This document shows positions 1-8,646 of a stretch of DNA of 64,000 nucleotides, piece after piece. A program made the translations under genes and the position numbers. The DNA lies in assembly GCA_942493235.1 (NCBI GenBank), contig OW818676.1, positions 2,294,001 through 2,358,000 of the forward strand, given 5' to 3'. The notes under the pieces are model-generated. The model saw nothing but the letters and a program-made list of their open reading frames with translations, did not search any database and was not told the origin of the DNA. How positions within the stretch are numbered: the stretch's first letter is position 1; every line of letters starts with the position of its first letter. The DNA comes from ENR-C587 sp942493235. GTDB lineage: Bacteria > Bacteroidota > Ignavibacteria > Kapaibacteriales > UBA2268.

Positions 1-523
1 AAAACGAGGAAATTGTTTTAGCTTTTACCGGTACTCCGGTTTGAGTAGAGCCGTCATAATCCTCTTCAGCCTTGGCATATCCAAGAAGTAGGCTTACAAG
101 GAAGGGACGGTCTTTACAGGAATAAATACCGAAATCAGCACCCTTAATCAGACCGTTTTCTGTACTTTTCAGCGGAAGTGGAACATCTTCTTTGTAGTCA
201 AAATCAAATACATTAATATTGAAATCAAATCCCTTATGAAAATATTTCCATATACCGGTTTTTGGGTCTAACTTAGTTGAATCCTGTGTGCCGGAATCAG
301 CGTTCTGATTGACGATTACTTTTTTTTGAATGTCAGAATATTTTAGCATTCTGATACTGCCATCTTTCATTTCCAATTGTAAGTAGTTATCTGGAACATC
401 TTTATATAAAGTACCTTTTAAAATATCTCCATTATTCATGTAAACCATTAATTGGGTCTGCTCTGAAAATGCCGTCACAATAGTCAATAAAAATATTGTG
501 ATAACAAGTGCTATTGTCTTCAT
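1..523 (-). CDS. Secreted/envelope protein, C-terminus beyond window edge
   Basis: Open frame on the minus strand from an ATG at 523 that runs off the left edge, so only the first 174 residues or so are visible. It opens with a signal peptide (MKTIALVITIFLLTIVTAFS) followed by a short module around residues 25-60 with the pattern NNGDILKG...KDVPDNY...EMKDGSI. The neighbouring protein downstream of this start (544-1371) has the same module (KNGDIFKG...KEVPGDY...ELKDASI), so the two are tandem paralogues at their N-termini. The rest is not recognised. A periplasmic or outer-membrane location is inferred from the signal peptide and the paralogue's barrel. Confidence 0.75.
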   Translation of the reverse strand, partial: MKTIALVITIFLLTIVTAFSEQTQLMVYMNNGDILKGTLYKDVPDNYLQLEMKDGSIRMLKYSDIQKKVIVNQNADSGTQDSTKLDPKTGIWKYFHKGFDFNINVFDFDYKEDVPLPLKSTENGLIKGADFGIYSCKDRPFLVSLLLGYAKAEEDYDGSTQTGVPVKAKTISSF

Positions 524-543
524 AACTTCCTATTTGGCAATGA

Positions 544-1371
544 TTAAAAATGTAAACCGACCATGAAATATATTGAGAAGTCATCGACATCTTCAACATC
601 TTTTATTAAGCCTGTACTACTAGAATTTATCCTTAAATCGAAAAGTAATCCGATATCATTAGACATCTTTGCTTCTAATCCAATTCCCAAAGTTGAAAAT
701 AACAATACTTTATTCATTAGGTTCAAGCAGTCTATTGTAGTTCCTCCAGACCCGAAATAATTAGTTTCAATTTCTGATTTGATGTTAAAACTAACACCTA
801 ATCCGGGATTAACGTCGAATTTAATTGTTTCACTAAGCGGAATGCCAATATTTAGAAGAATCGGAATACTAATTAAATCAATTTTTAACTTATCAGTATA
901 TTTGTCGCTGTAATAATTATTATTGTAAGTAGCTTCATATCCGTGCTGAGCATAGAGTAATTCGGTTTGAATTGCAAATGTAGTATTAATAGGGAAATTT
1001 ACAAATCCTCCAATTACCATACCGGATGTAAATTCGGTTTCATCATCTACATTTTTCCCAAGGGCTGTCGCATAAGAAAGCCCACCCTTAATCCCGAAAC
1101 TTGTGCTTTTTTCATCTTTACCAAATTTCACATTGTCTTCTTTGTAGTTATAATTCTCTTCTCTTTTTAGAATGTCCGATATGAGTATTTTTTTTATACT
1201 GGCATCTTTGAGTTCTAAATTAATATAATCACCCGGCACTTCTTTTACAATTTTCCCTTTGAAAATATCTCCGTTCTTAAGATAAATAATATTTTCTTTT
1301 ATTTGAGAATAGGCAGTGATAGAAAGGAATGTCATAATAATAACACAAAAAATTAATCCGATTTTTTTCAT
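544..1371 (-). CDS. Outer-membrane beta-barrel protein with N-terminal NGDI/KG module
   Basis: 275 aa. A signal peptide ends near AYSQ (residue 22), followed by a short beta-rich module (KNGDIFKG to about residue 70) shared with the partial gene to the left. From residue 90 there are alternating amphipathic strands (GIKGGLSYATALG, GGFVNFPINTTFAIQTELLYAQ, ending FMVGLHF with a terminal Phe), the usual look of small Bacteroidota porin-like barrels (OMP_b-brl type). Ligand or function is unknown. It lies 20 nt upstream of the left-edge gene in the same direction, so the two may be co-transcribed. The N-terminal module could be a small SH3-like domain; this is inference. Confidence 0.75.
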   Translation of the reverse strand: MKKIGLIFCVIIMTFLSITAYSQIKENIIYLKNGDIFKGKIVKEVPGDYINLELKDASIKKILISDILKREENYNYKEDNVKFGKDEKSTSFGIKGGLSYATALGKNVDDETEFTSGMVIGGFVNFPINTTFAIQTELLYAQHGYEATYNNNYYSDKYTDKLKIDLISIPILLNIGIPLSETIKFDVNPGLGVSFNIKSEIETNYFGSGGTTIDCLNLMNKVLLFSTLGIGLEAKMSNDIGLLFDLRINSSSTGLIKDVEDVDDFSIYFMVGLHF

Positions 1372-1634
1372 AATTACCCCTTATAAACTTTTTATATAAA
1401 ATCTCAATTGTCAAACAAATTATTTTATAAAATTCGGTGGAAATCAATTACTGCTTGGTTAATTTTATAGTTTCTAACTAAACAAGAATTAACTATAAGC
1501 AAAAATACGAAAATTTCGTGAAAATCCATAATAAATATGGTAATTATTTTTTTTAGATAAGTAATAGATAACACTATTAAAATAAGTCTAAGCATATTTC
1601 CTTTTTTCAGGGTACAAGTCATCAGCCACAAAAA

Positions 1635-1666
1635 AAACCTAACAACTAAAAGTAGATGTTAGGTTT
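1635..1666 (-). terminator. Rho-independent terminator of serC
   Basis: Perfect 10-bp inverted repeat (AAACCTAACA / TGTTAGGTTT) with a 12-nt loop, 22 nt past the serC stop. Read on the minus strand it is followed by a run of seven T. A closely similar sequence ends the hslU transcript at 25079-25112. Confidence 0.85.
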
Positions 1667-1688
1667 AAAAAAAACACAAAAATAAAAA

Positions 1689-2765
1689 TTAGTTAGCTTT
1701 TTTAAAGCTTTCCATAAATTTCACTAATGCTTCAACAGATTCAATTGGGCATGCATTATAAGTAGAAGCACGGATACCACCAACTGAACGATGACCTTTT
1801 AAATTAGTCATGCCGATAGCTTTAGCTTCGGCTATGAATTTAGCTTCTAATTCAGGAGTAGGTAAGTTCCAGCATATATTCATTAATGAACGGTCTTCTT
1901 TATGAGTTACAGTGCCTTTATAATAATCGGCATTAGCATCCATATAATCGTATAGAACACCGGCTTTTTTTATGTTGTTAGCTTCAATAACTGCCAAACC
2001 ACCTTGCTTTTCAATCCATTTGAATACTTGACCAACTACGAATACGTTAACACATGGAGGAGTATTAAACATAGAATCTTTATCAATATGAGTTTTGTAT
2101 TTTAGCATAGTAGGAACATTTTCTTTAGCTTTTGCTGCGAAATCTTTGCGGATAATAACCATAGTAACACCGGCAGGACCAATATTTTTCTGAGCACCTG
2201 CATAGATCAAACTATATTTAGAATAATCTAATTCGCGGCTCATAAAATCAGAAGACATATCGGCAACTAATGGTGCATTAGTTACAGGGATTTTAGTAAA
2301 ACGAGTACCATAAATAGTATTATTTGTAGTGAAGTGCAAATAATCAGCATCATTATTAACAGTATATTCTTTCGGAATATAGTTAAAAGTTTTATCTTCC
2401 GATGAAGCAATTACATTTACATTACCAACAAACTTAGCTTCTTTAACAGCATTTTTTGCCCATTGTCCGGTATTTAAATAGTCAGCTTTGTTTACTAAGA
2501 AATTCATAGGAATCATAATGAACTGCATGCTTGCTCCGCCACCTAAGAATAATACATCGTATTCGTCAGGTGAAAGACCTAAAATTTTCAAGCCTGTCTT
2601 CTGAGCATCAACGAATACTTCATCATATTCTTTTGAGCGATGGCTCATTTCCATTATAGACATACCATTATTATTATAGTCAAGAACAGCTTGAGAAGTA
2701 GCTTCTAAGACAGGGATAGGTAATATCGCCGGTCCTGCAGAAAAATTATGGGCTCTTTTCATCAT
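1689..2765 (-). CDS. serC: Phosphoserine aminotransferase
   Basis: 358 aa, full length for the family. It converts 3-phosphohydroxypyruvate and glutamate to phosphoserine in serine synthesis and acts in the cytosol as a PLP enzyme. The N-terminal HNFSAGPAILP, the LGGGASMQF substrate loop (about residues 74-82), NTGQWAKNA, and the PLP-binding lysine K193 in YAGAQKNIGPAGV are all present, as is the C-terminal GHRSVGGIRASTYNA. Two adjacent ATG codons follow a GGAG ribosome-binding site; either could be the start. It appears monocistronic with its own terminator. No serA is next to it. Confidence 0.97.
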   Translation of the reverse strand: MMKRAHNFSAGPAILPIPVLEATSQAVLDYNNNGMSIMEMSHRSKEYDEVFVDAQKTGLKILGLSPDEYDVLFLGGGASMQFIMIPMNFLVNKADYLNTGQWAKNAVKEAKFVGNVNVIASSEDKTFNYIPKEYTVNNDADYLHFTTNNTIYGTRFTKIPVTNAPLVADMSSDFMSRELDYSKYSLIYAGAQKNIGPAGVTMVIIRKDFAAKAKENVPTMLKYKTHIDKDSMFNTPPCVNVFVVGQVFKWIEKQGGLAVIEANNIKKAGVLYDYMDANADYYKGTVTHKEDRSLMNICWNLPTPELEAKFIAEAKAIGMTNLKGHRSVGGIRASTYNACPIESVEALVKFMESFKKAN

Positions 2766-2998
2766 TTCTCCAAAGTTTATTTTATGAAAAATTATATTTT
2801 AAAAATTACCGAGTCGAAAACACTCAGTATTCTAAATTACTACATTTTAAAGAAATATCCCAATAATATTTTTGATATTAGCACATAGTCTTTTTTTTAT
2901 AAATATAATTTATATTTTCGTATTGTTTTATATAAGTAATCATTTTTCAATAGAATTGAATGATAATCGTTTCTAAAAATATTTGTTAGAAATTTTGA

Positions 2999-4766
2999 AA
3001 ATAGATTTATGATAGGCACAACATTAATCAGATTTGACTGGGCAATTAAAAAATTGCTAAGACAGAAAGCCAACTTCAAAGTATTAGAGGGATTTCTATC
3101 TGTACTACTAAAAGATAGTATTGTAATAGACAGAATATTGGAGTCTGAAGCTAATCAAGAAGAATATAATGATAAATTCAATAGAGTTGATATAATTGCC
3201 GAAAATAGCAATAAAGAAATAATAATAATCGAAGTGCAGGTAAATGCAGAATCAGATTATTTCCAACGTATGCTCTATGGGACATCAAAAATACTAACGG
3301 AGTATATCTATCTCGGAGATGATTATAATAAGCTAAGAAAAGTCTATTCGGTAAATATAGTTTACTTTGACCTGGGGCAAGGCGAGGATTACGTTTATCA
3401 TGGTAAAACAGATTTCATAGGAATTCATAATAACGACAAATTAAATCTATCGGACAGACAGAAGGAAGTATTTAATATAGCTGAACTAAGCGGAATATTT
3501 CCTGAATACTATGTGATAAAAGTAAATCAATTCAATGATATAGCCAAAGATAGTTTGGACGAATGGATTTATTACTTAAAAAATAATGAAGTTAAAAATG
3601 AATATTATGCACCGGGACTTGAGATAGTAAAAGAAAATCTACGAGTAGAGCAACTAAATAATCAAGATAAATTTACGTATAATCGACATATAGAAAATGT
3701 TAGGCTCGAGAGAAGTGTCATGTTTACCGCCAGAGACGATGGCTATGTAGCAGGGAGAGAAGAGGGAAAAATTGAAGAAAAAGTCAATGTCGCAATTATG
3801 ATGATAAGCGAAGGAGAAACAAACGAAAAAATCATGAAATATACGGGCTTAGATATAAATAGAATAAATGAATTAAGGAAATAGATTTATGATAGGCACG
3901 ACATTAATCAGATTTGATTGGGCAATTAAAAAATTGCTAAGGCAGAAAGCTAATTTCAAAGTATTAGAGGGATTTCTATCTGTACTACTAAAAGATAGTA
4001 TTGTAATAGACAGAATATTGGAGTCTGAAGCTAATCAAGAAGAATATAATGATAAATTCAATAGAGTTGATATAATTGCCGAAAATAGCAATAAAGAAAT
4101 AATAATAATCGAAGTGCAAGTAAATGCAGAATCAGATTATTTCCAACGCATGCTCTATGGGACATCAAAAATACTAACGGAGTATATCTATCTCGGAGAT
4201 GATTATAATAAGCTAAGAAAAGTCTATTCGGTAAATATAGTTTACTTTGACCTGGGGCAAGGCGAGGATTACGTTTATCATGGTAAAACAGATTTCATAG
4301 GAATTCATAATAACGACAAATTAAATCTATCGGATAGGCAGAAGGAAGTATTTAATATAGCTGAACTAAGCGGAATATTTCCTGAATACTATGTGATAAA
4401 AGTAAATCAATTCAATGATATAGCCAAAGATAGTTTGGACGAATGGATTTACTACTTAAAAAATAATGAAGTTAAAAATGAATATTATGCACCGGGACTT
4501 GAGATAGTAAAAGAAAATCTACGAGTAGAGCAACTAAATAATCAAGATAAATTTACATATAATAGACATATAGAAAATGTTAGGCTCGAGAGAAGTGTTA
4601 TGTTTACCGCCAGAGACGATGGCTATGTAGCAGGAAGAGAAGAAGGAAAGATTGAAGGCAAGATAGAAGGAATGCTAAATGTCGCAATTATGATGATTAG
4701 CGAAGGAGAAACAAACGAAAAAATCATGAAATATACGGGCTTAGATATAAATAGAATAAATGAATT
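2999..4766 (+). repeat. Tandem direct duplication, 880-bp period
   Basis: Two adjacent copies of the Rpn gene unit. Each starts with AAATAGATTTATGATAGGCA (near 2999 and 3879). The junction is made inside the stop codon of copy 1. Copy 2 carries a 15-nt insertion in the tail-coding region. Confidence 0.9.
3009..3884 (+). CDS. Rpn/PD-(D/E)XK nuclease-transposase family protein, copy 1
   Basis: 291 aa, Rpn family (recombination-promoting nuclease / PD-(D/E)XK nuclease family transposase). The N-terminal half holds the nuclease core: D61, then E75 and Q77 in IIIIEVQ, a D...ExQ variant of the PD-(D/E)XK site. The C-terminal part is a variable helical tail (REEGKIEEK...SEGETNEKIMKYTGL). It is nearly identical to the next gene, with a period of 880 bp. 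The TAG stop lies inside the AATAG that begins the duplicated unit, so copy 1 ends in ELRK while copy 2 ends in ELRED. An in-frame internal ATG at 3720, after GAGAG, could give a 54-aa C-terminal product (see findings). Confidence 0.88.
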   Translation: MIGTTLIRFDWAIKKLLRQKANFKVLEGFLSVLLKDSIVIDRILESEANQEEYNDKFNRVDIIAENSNKEIIIIEVQVNAESDYFQRMLYGTSKILTEYIYLGDDYNKLRKVYSVNIVYFDLGQGEDYVYHGKTDFIGIHNNDKLNLSDRQKEVFNIAELSGIFPEYYVIKVNQFNDIAKDSLDEWIYYLKNNEVKNEYYAPGLEIVKENLRVEQLNNQDKFTYNRHIENVRLERSVMFTARDDGYVAGREEGKIEEKVNVAIMMISEGETNEKIMKYTGLDINRINELRK

Positions 4767-4779
4767 GCGAGAAGATTAA
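3889..4779 (+). CDS. Rpn/PD-(D/E)XK nuclease-transposase family protein, copy 2
   Basis: 296 aa, tandem duplicate of the preceding gene and starting 4 nt after its stop. The nuclease residues D61, E75 and Q77 are intact. The one length difference is in the tail: EGKIEGKIEGML replaces EGKIEEKV, a 15-nt gain in a short G-K-I-E repeat, the usual place where Rpn tails vary. The other differences are scattered and mostly synonymous, so this is a genuine second copy that has begun to diverge rather than an assembly duplicate. An internal ATG at 4600 could give a 59-aa C-terminal fragment. Confidence 0.88.
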   Translation: MIGTTLIRFDWAIKKLLRQKANFKVLEGFLSVLLKDSIVIDRILESEANQEEYNDKFNRVDIIAENSNKEIIIIEVQVNAESDYFQRMLYGTSKILTEYIYLGDDYNKLRKVYSVNIVYFDLGQGEDYVYHGKTDFIGIHNNDKLNLSDRQKEVFNIAELSGIFPEYYVIKVNQFNDIAKDSLDEWIYYLKNNEVKNEYYAPGLEIVKENLRVEQLNNQDKFTYNRHIENVRLERSVMFTARDDGYVAGREEGKIEGKIEGMLNVAIMMISEGETNEKIMKYTGLDINRINELRED

Positions 4780-4800
4780 TTCATATATAAAACAAACAAA

Positions 4801-4826
4801 AAGCCTGAATTAAATAACTCAGGCTT
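4801..4826. terminator. Bidirectional terminator between convergent genes
   Basis: Inverted repeat AAGCCTGA / TCAGGCTT with a 10-nt loop, between the stop of Rpn copy 2 (4779) and the stop of the coiled-coil gene (4851). On the minus strand it is followed by TTTTTGTTTGTTTT; the plus-strand T run is shorter. Confidence 0.75.
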
Positions 4827-4850
4827 TAGTTTAAAACAAATCATTAAAAA

Positions 4851-6740
4851 TTAAATTGTAGCTTCAGGCTCTTCGGTAGATGTTTCTTCAGCGACAGGAG
4901 TATCTTCAATAAGAATTACTTCTTCAATAGTATCAACTGCATCAGGAGTTTCAATTATAATAGCTTTCTCAAGAGCTGGAGCATCTTCAACAACAATTAC
5001 TTCTGTAATAGTTTCAACCGAAGGAACTTCAATATGTTTTGGAGTTGGGTGTTCAGCTTCATAAATTTCTTGTTGAATATCCTCTAAGCGTTTTTTTGTA
5101 TCTGCTATTGACTCTTCTTTTTCTTTAACTCTTTCATCGAACATTGCTATTTTGTTATTAATATCTTCAACGATTTTTGCATCTTCCTCTGGGTCGATAT
5201 TAGCTAATTTTTCTTTTTGGAAGTTGAGAGATTTAATATCCCAAGAAATTGATTCTTCAATTCGAGCAATTTTATTTTGTAAATTGGCATAGATTGAGTT
5301 CAATTTATTACGTTTATCTGTAGCTTTATTGTCGCGGTACTCTTTTCTCTTAGTATCGAGAATGGCGAATAATTCGCGAATTTTCGTAAAGAGTTGATTT
5401 CTTTGCTCTCTTTTTAACTTGAGTAATTTAACATCACCCTGAACAGCGATTAATATATCTCTGATTTTATTAAATTCAGGGTCATTATTCAATTCTTCTG
5501 TACATTTAGCTAATTGTTCAATAAGCTTAGAGTTATTTTCGTCGGTTTCTTTGTCGAAAACTTCTCTTTCTTCGGTTTGACGTTCATTTAGACCTTCAAA
5601 AGTAGTGCGTATAGCAGCATATAATTCGTCGCGATGTTCTTTGCGTAGTTTTATGCCTTTAATTGCTGCTTGAGCAGACATAAGAGCCTCTCTACCCTGT
5701 TTGAAGTTAGTAACATCTTTTGCGAATGTAATTGCATCGTCAACTACAGGCTTGATTTTAACATAATTTTCATCGGCTTCTTCATCAAATCCTTCGCGGT
5801 CAGCATTTTGACGTTCTTTTAGAGAGTCGAAGGCATCTTGAATTTTTTTGAACAATTCTTCACGATTTTCTTTTTTGAGTCTAAGACCTTTAAAGTTTTG
5901 TTGAGCTGCTATCAGCTTTTCTCTTGCTTCTTTAAAGTTAGGATTATCAGCGGCAAAGATAACTGCTTCTTCAACTATTTTTTTGAGATTCAAATAGTTT
6001 TCGCTGTATTCCATCTCGTATTTTTCCCATTCTTCGCTTTGGCGTTTATTTAAATTCTGGAATGCAATATTAAATTTCTGAACCAATTCATCTTTGTGCT
6101 CGCGTTTTAAAGTAAGGCTGTTCATTTCTGTTTGAACAGATATTAATTTCTCGCGTGCAGTCTTGAATTCAACAATATTCTCGGTTTCTTGAATTGCTTC
6201 TTCAACTTTTTCTTTGATACTGTTGTAATTGGTGATTTGTTCTTGATCTAATTTTTCAAATTCTTGTCTTTGCTTTTGATTTATTTCATCAAGAGCGGCA
6301 GAAAGCTTAGTGTTGAACTCTTCATAAGCTTCTCTTCCGAGAGCAAGAGCTTTTAAGAATTTGATTTTCTCGTTTATTTTGTTACGAGAGTCACGGATGT
6401 CGGTACTTTGTTTTAAAGATTCAAATAAAACATTTACTTCGTCACGAAAATCTTCGATTTTCTGCTCTAAAGTGTAGCTTTCGAACCCAGCATAAATAAA
6501 ATGATATTTTTTCATGTTGTAATTATTGATGTCTGGAATAATTACTTTATTCTCGTTGTTACAATAATTGCAAATTAGTACAGTAGTGTCCATACTTGGA
6601 TTATTTGCTACTGTAGAGCTTAATGGTAAAAAAATCTTTTCGATTGTGCCATCAATTTCATCGAATTTCTTTCCACATTGTCCGCACATGCCTTTTTGGC
6701 GTAAGTTGATTTCTTCTCTGAGTTGTGCTGATATTTCCAT
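4851..6740 (-). CDS. Zinc-ribbon/HNH-like protein with 77-aa coiled-coil repeats
   Basis: 629 aa, unrecognised as a whole. Residues 1-65 carry two CxxC knuckles (CGQC near residue 19, CNYC near 58) spaced as in HNH/zinc-ribbon folds, but the expected catalytic histidines between them are not visible, so it is probably a structural zinc site. Residues about 140-470 are highly charged helix made of roughly five copies of a 77-residue unit. Each unit contains a LNxRQxEE-like segment, a F(K)xAREKLIxxQ segment and a closing LKLKREHRDEL segment. A further coiled coil follows (470-570). The last 60 residues are an acidic, Val/Ile/Thr-rich tail. There is no signal peptide, so it is likely cytosolic. 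The repeats recall DUF349-type helical repeats, but I could not confirm that. Confidence 0.8.
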   Translation of the reverse strand: MEISAQLREEINLRQKGMCGQCGKKFDEIDGTIEKIFLPLSSTVANNPSMDTTVLICNYCNNENKVIIPDINNYNMKKYHFIYAGFESYTLEQKIEDFRDEVNVLFESLKQSTDIRDSRNKINEKIKFLKALALGREAYEEFNTKLSAALDEINQKQRQEFEKLDQEQITNYNSIKEKVEEAIQETENIVEFKTAREKLISVQTEMNSLTLKREHKDELVQKFNIAFQNLNKRQSEEWEKYEMEYSENYLNLKKIVEEAVIFAADNPNFKEAREKLIAAQQNFKGLRLKKENREELFKKIQDAFDSLKERQNADREGFDEEADENYVKIKPVVDDAITFAKDVTNFKQGREALMSAQAAIKGIKLRKEHRDELYAAIRTTFEGLNERQTEEREVFDKETDENNSKLIEQLAKCTEELNNDPEFNKIRDILIAVQGDVKLLKLKREQRNQLFTKIRELFAILDTKRKEYRDNKATDKRNKLNSIYANLQNKIARIEESISWDIKSLNFQKEKLANIDPEEDAKIVEDINNKIAMFDERVKEKEESIADTKKRLEDIQQEIYEAEHPTPKHIEVPSVETITEVIVVEDAPALEKAIIIETPDAVDTIEEVILIEDTPVAEETSTEEPEATI

Positions 6741-7040
6741 CGTTTACCCACATTATGTTAAGTGTTTAACAAAGTATTAAATTAGTTAATTATAAATAGT
6801 ACGCTAAAACTTTGCAATATAGGATATTTTGGCTTTATACGCAAGAAATATTTTTAATTTTATTTTTTTATATTAAATGATTATTAAAAGGGCAAATGTT
6901 GTCAATTATTACTAATAATATCATGCAAAAGTCTTGATTTTTTTTAAAAGATTGGAAATTTAATATCATTAATTTAATATCCTGCTAGCTTTTAAGCTTT
7001 ATTGCCGATTAACGATATCACAAGAATATAAAGGAGTAAC
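6741..7040. other. Intergenic region, no recognised element
   Basis: A 300-nt AT-rich spacer upstream of the coiled-coil gene. It holds no clear promoter box, repeat or stem-loop that I can support. Its right end supplies the AAAGGAG site of the small ORF at 7041. Confidence 0.5.
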
Positions 7041-7115
7041 ATGATTGGAAGAATTAAATATGCAGGAATTTCTATTCTTACCTGGCTAACCAAGAAGAAA
7101 ATAGTAAGTCATTAA
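7041..7115 (+). CDS. Possible 24-aa peptide or gene remnant
   Basis: ATG preceded by a near-perfect ribosome-binding site (AAAGGAG, 5 nt before the ATG), rare in this AT-rich genome. It encodes a basic, amphipathic 24-aa peptide (MIGRIKYAGISILTWL, then TKKK and a short end). The last 38 nt overlap the 3' end of the AAA ATPase gene on the opposite strand. It may be the 5' stub of a gene lost when the ATPase gene arrived, or a real small peptide. The call rests only on the ribosome-binding site. Confidence 0.3.
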   Translation: MIGRIKYAGISILTWLTKKKIVSH

Positions 7116-8187
7116 GCATATATTTGCCATCTTCTTTTATTAAAATTTCTTTTTTAACAAGGGCTTTCGCAGCAGTAGCCACAGAACTTGTCGAACCCAA
7201 TTTATGATTATAAATAAAATCTTTGGAAGTGATTTCCGATACGGAATGTTCTCTGGCAATTGACTGAAGTAATTTCCATTGATAATCAGTCAAAATATTT
7301 TTATAACTTTCAAAATAATACTTATTCTCATCTAATATTTTGGAATATATGCTATTTATATCTACTTCACTAATTGTCTTGAGCCCTTCCGAATAGAGTT
7401 TATTACATAATAACTGAACATAATAAGTATGGGTATTTACTAAACTCAATAGGTAATCAACAGTTTCGATATTGATTTCGATATTAGCCTTAGCGAATTT
7501 ATCAATTATGAACTCGCTATAATTTTCTTTGCTGATTTTATTGAGATACATAATCTCGCTACTCATATAGAAAGGTCGTTTTTTATTCATAAACATATTG
7601 CTTAATAGTTCTTTGCTTGAACCGGAAAAAATAAAAACCGCATTATTCAAAAATTGAATATTAGAACGCAGAACAGCTTCGAAATTCTTTTCGGGATAGT
7701 TCACTATCTGCTGAAATTCATCAATAGCAACTATAAATCTTTTTTTTGAAGAGTTTATATACTCAAATATTGCTTTAAGTGAGCTTTCGCTTTCATTCGA
7801 GTTACTGATTTCAATGTTAAATTTTGATTCACCTGTAATCGAATTAAATGAAAATGAAGGCTTAAATGCAGAAAATACTTTTGATAAAGTCTTATATATC
7901 GTTTCTAATTTAGTGTTATGTGTTCTGAATAATGAATCCGCAAACAACTTAATAAATTCCGAAGCGTTCGATGTAGTCATAATATCAAAATAGAGATAGA
8001 TAAATTCTTTTGAATCTTTCATTTTATAATTCAAATGCTGTAATAGACCGCTTTTACCCATTCTACGGCTTGAGATTAGAGTAGTATTTCGATTATTTTC
8101 CATTGCTGCCAATAGCTTACTTGTTTCGGTGTTTCTATCGCAGAAATATTCAGGTGATAAATATGTACTCAATATAAATGGATTCAT
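7078..8187 (-). CDS. AAA ATPase of the archaeal-type (ATPase_2-like) family
   Basis: 369 aa. The N-terminus places a P-loop at SSRRMGKSGL (G44-K45-S46). A Walker B follows at FIVAIDEFQQI (D156-E157), then a sensor-1-like FIFSGSSKELL, and a C-terminal winged-helix-like region (about 290-369). This arrangement is typical of the scattered, patchily distributed ATPase family found in archaea and Bacteroidota, often one of many copies per genome. The biological role is unknown; mobile or defence-related roles have been proposed for relatives. The gene stands alone, flanked upstream by a pair of 30-bp direct repeats, which fits an acquired gene. Confidence 0.85.
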   Translation of the reverse strand: MNPFILSTYLSPEYFCDRNTETSKLLAAMENNRNTTLISSRRMGKSGLLQHLNYKMKDSKEFIYLYFDIMTTSNASEFIKLFADSLFRTHNTKLETIYKTLSKVFSAFKPSFSFNSITGESKFNIEISNSNESESSLKAIFEYINSSKKRFIVAIDEFQQIVNYPEKNFEAVLRSNIQFLNNAVFIFSGSSKELLSNMFMNKKRPFYMSSEIMYLNKISKENYSEFIIDKFAKANIEINIETVDYLLSLVNTHTYYVQLLCNKLYSEGLKTISEVDINSIYSKILDENKYYFESYKNILTDYQWKLLQSIAREHSVSEITSKDFIYNHKLGSTSSVATAAKALVKKEILIKEDGKYMLNDLLFSSWLAR

Positions 8188-8206
8188 TTTAATACTCCGT
8201 ATGATT

Positions 8207-8368
8207 CATTACTCAATATACGTAATATAATAAACGAAATACTATCAGATATATTGTATAATATATTTATAAAGTTAATACTAATAATATAAAATGTAAT
8301 ATACTAAATATATAGATAGTTAAGTATTATGTAGAATACATTACGCATTATACGTAACATAATAAACG
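8207..8368 (+). repeat. Pair of ~30-bp direct repeats upstream of the AAA ATPase
   Basis: CATTACTCAATATACG...AATAAACG at 8207-8236 recurs as CATTACGCATTATACG...AATAAACG at 8339-8368 (about 26 of 30 positions shared). The 100 bp between them are extremely AT-rich. They may be regulator sites or the scar of an insertion. The rest of the 8188-8646 spacer holds only the palindrome at 8473-8554. Confidence 0.6.
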
Positions 8369-8472
8369 TAATTTTATTAACTGCTATTGTGTCTTTATTT
8401 AAATTCTTGTAATCGATGCGAGGCTGTATAAATACTGAAAACTATTGCACCAATTGCTACCAATGAAAAGAA

Positions 8473-8554
8473 GCGTCATGTTGAGCATAGCGAAACATCC
8501 AGTCTTAAATAGTCCATTAGATTTTTCTGGATTCTTCACTTCGTTCAGAATGAC
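8473..8554. repeat. Partial, divergent copy of the MITE-like palindrome
   Basis: The right arm TGGATTCTTCACTTCGTTCA is identical to the right arms of the copies at 47.4 and 61.1 kb. The left arm (GTCATGTTGAGCATAGCG) is diverged but still pairs. The outer terminal repeats of the full element are absent, so this is a core-only copy. Confidence 0.75.
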
Positions 8555-8646
8555 TTTTGCTTTGTGTCATTAGCTCTACAATTACAGAGAAGCTGTAAAG
8601 GTACCTGTTAATGACATCTTTTCAGAAAAACTCGATATTTATATCA

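Noticed and set aside
1425..1631. A 68-aa ORF between the barrel gene and serC
   Set aside because: No ribosome-binding site and no similarity to known proteins; AT-rich spacer read in frame.
2766..3008. A serine- or other ligand-binding riboswitch upstream of serC
   Set aside because: No conserved stem-loop pattern or anti-terminator is visible; the region is AT-rich with only a weak dyad.
2999..4766. The Rpn duplication as an assembly artefact
   Set aside because: The copies differ at many scattered sites and by a 15-nt insertion, which repeated reads would not produce.
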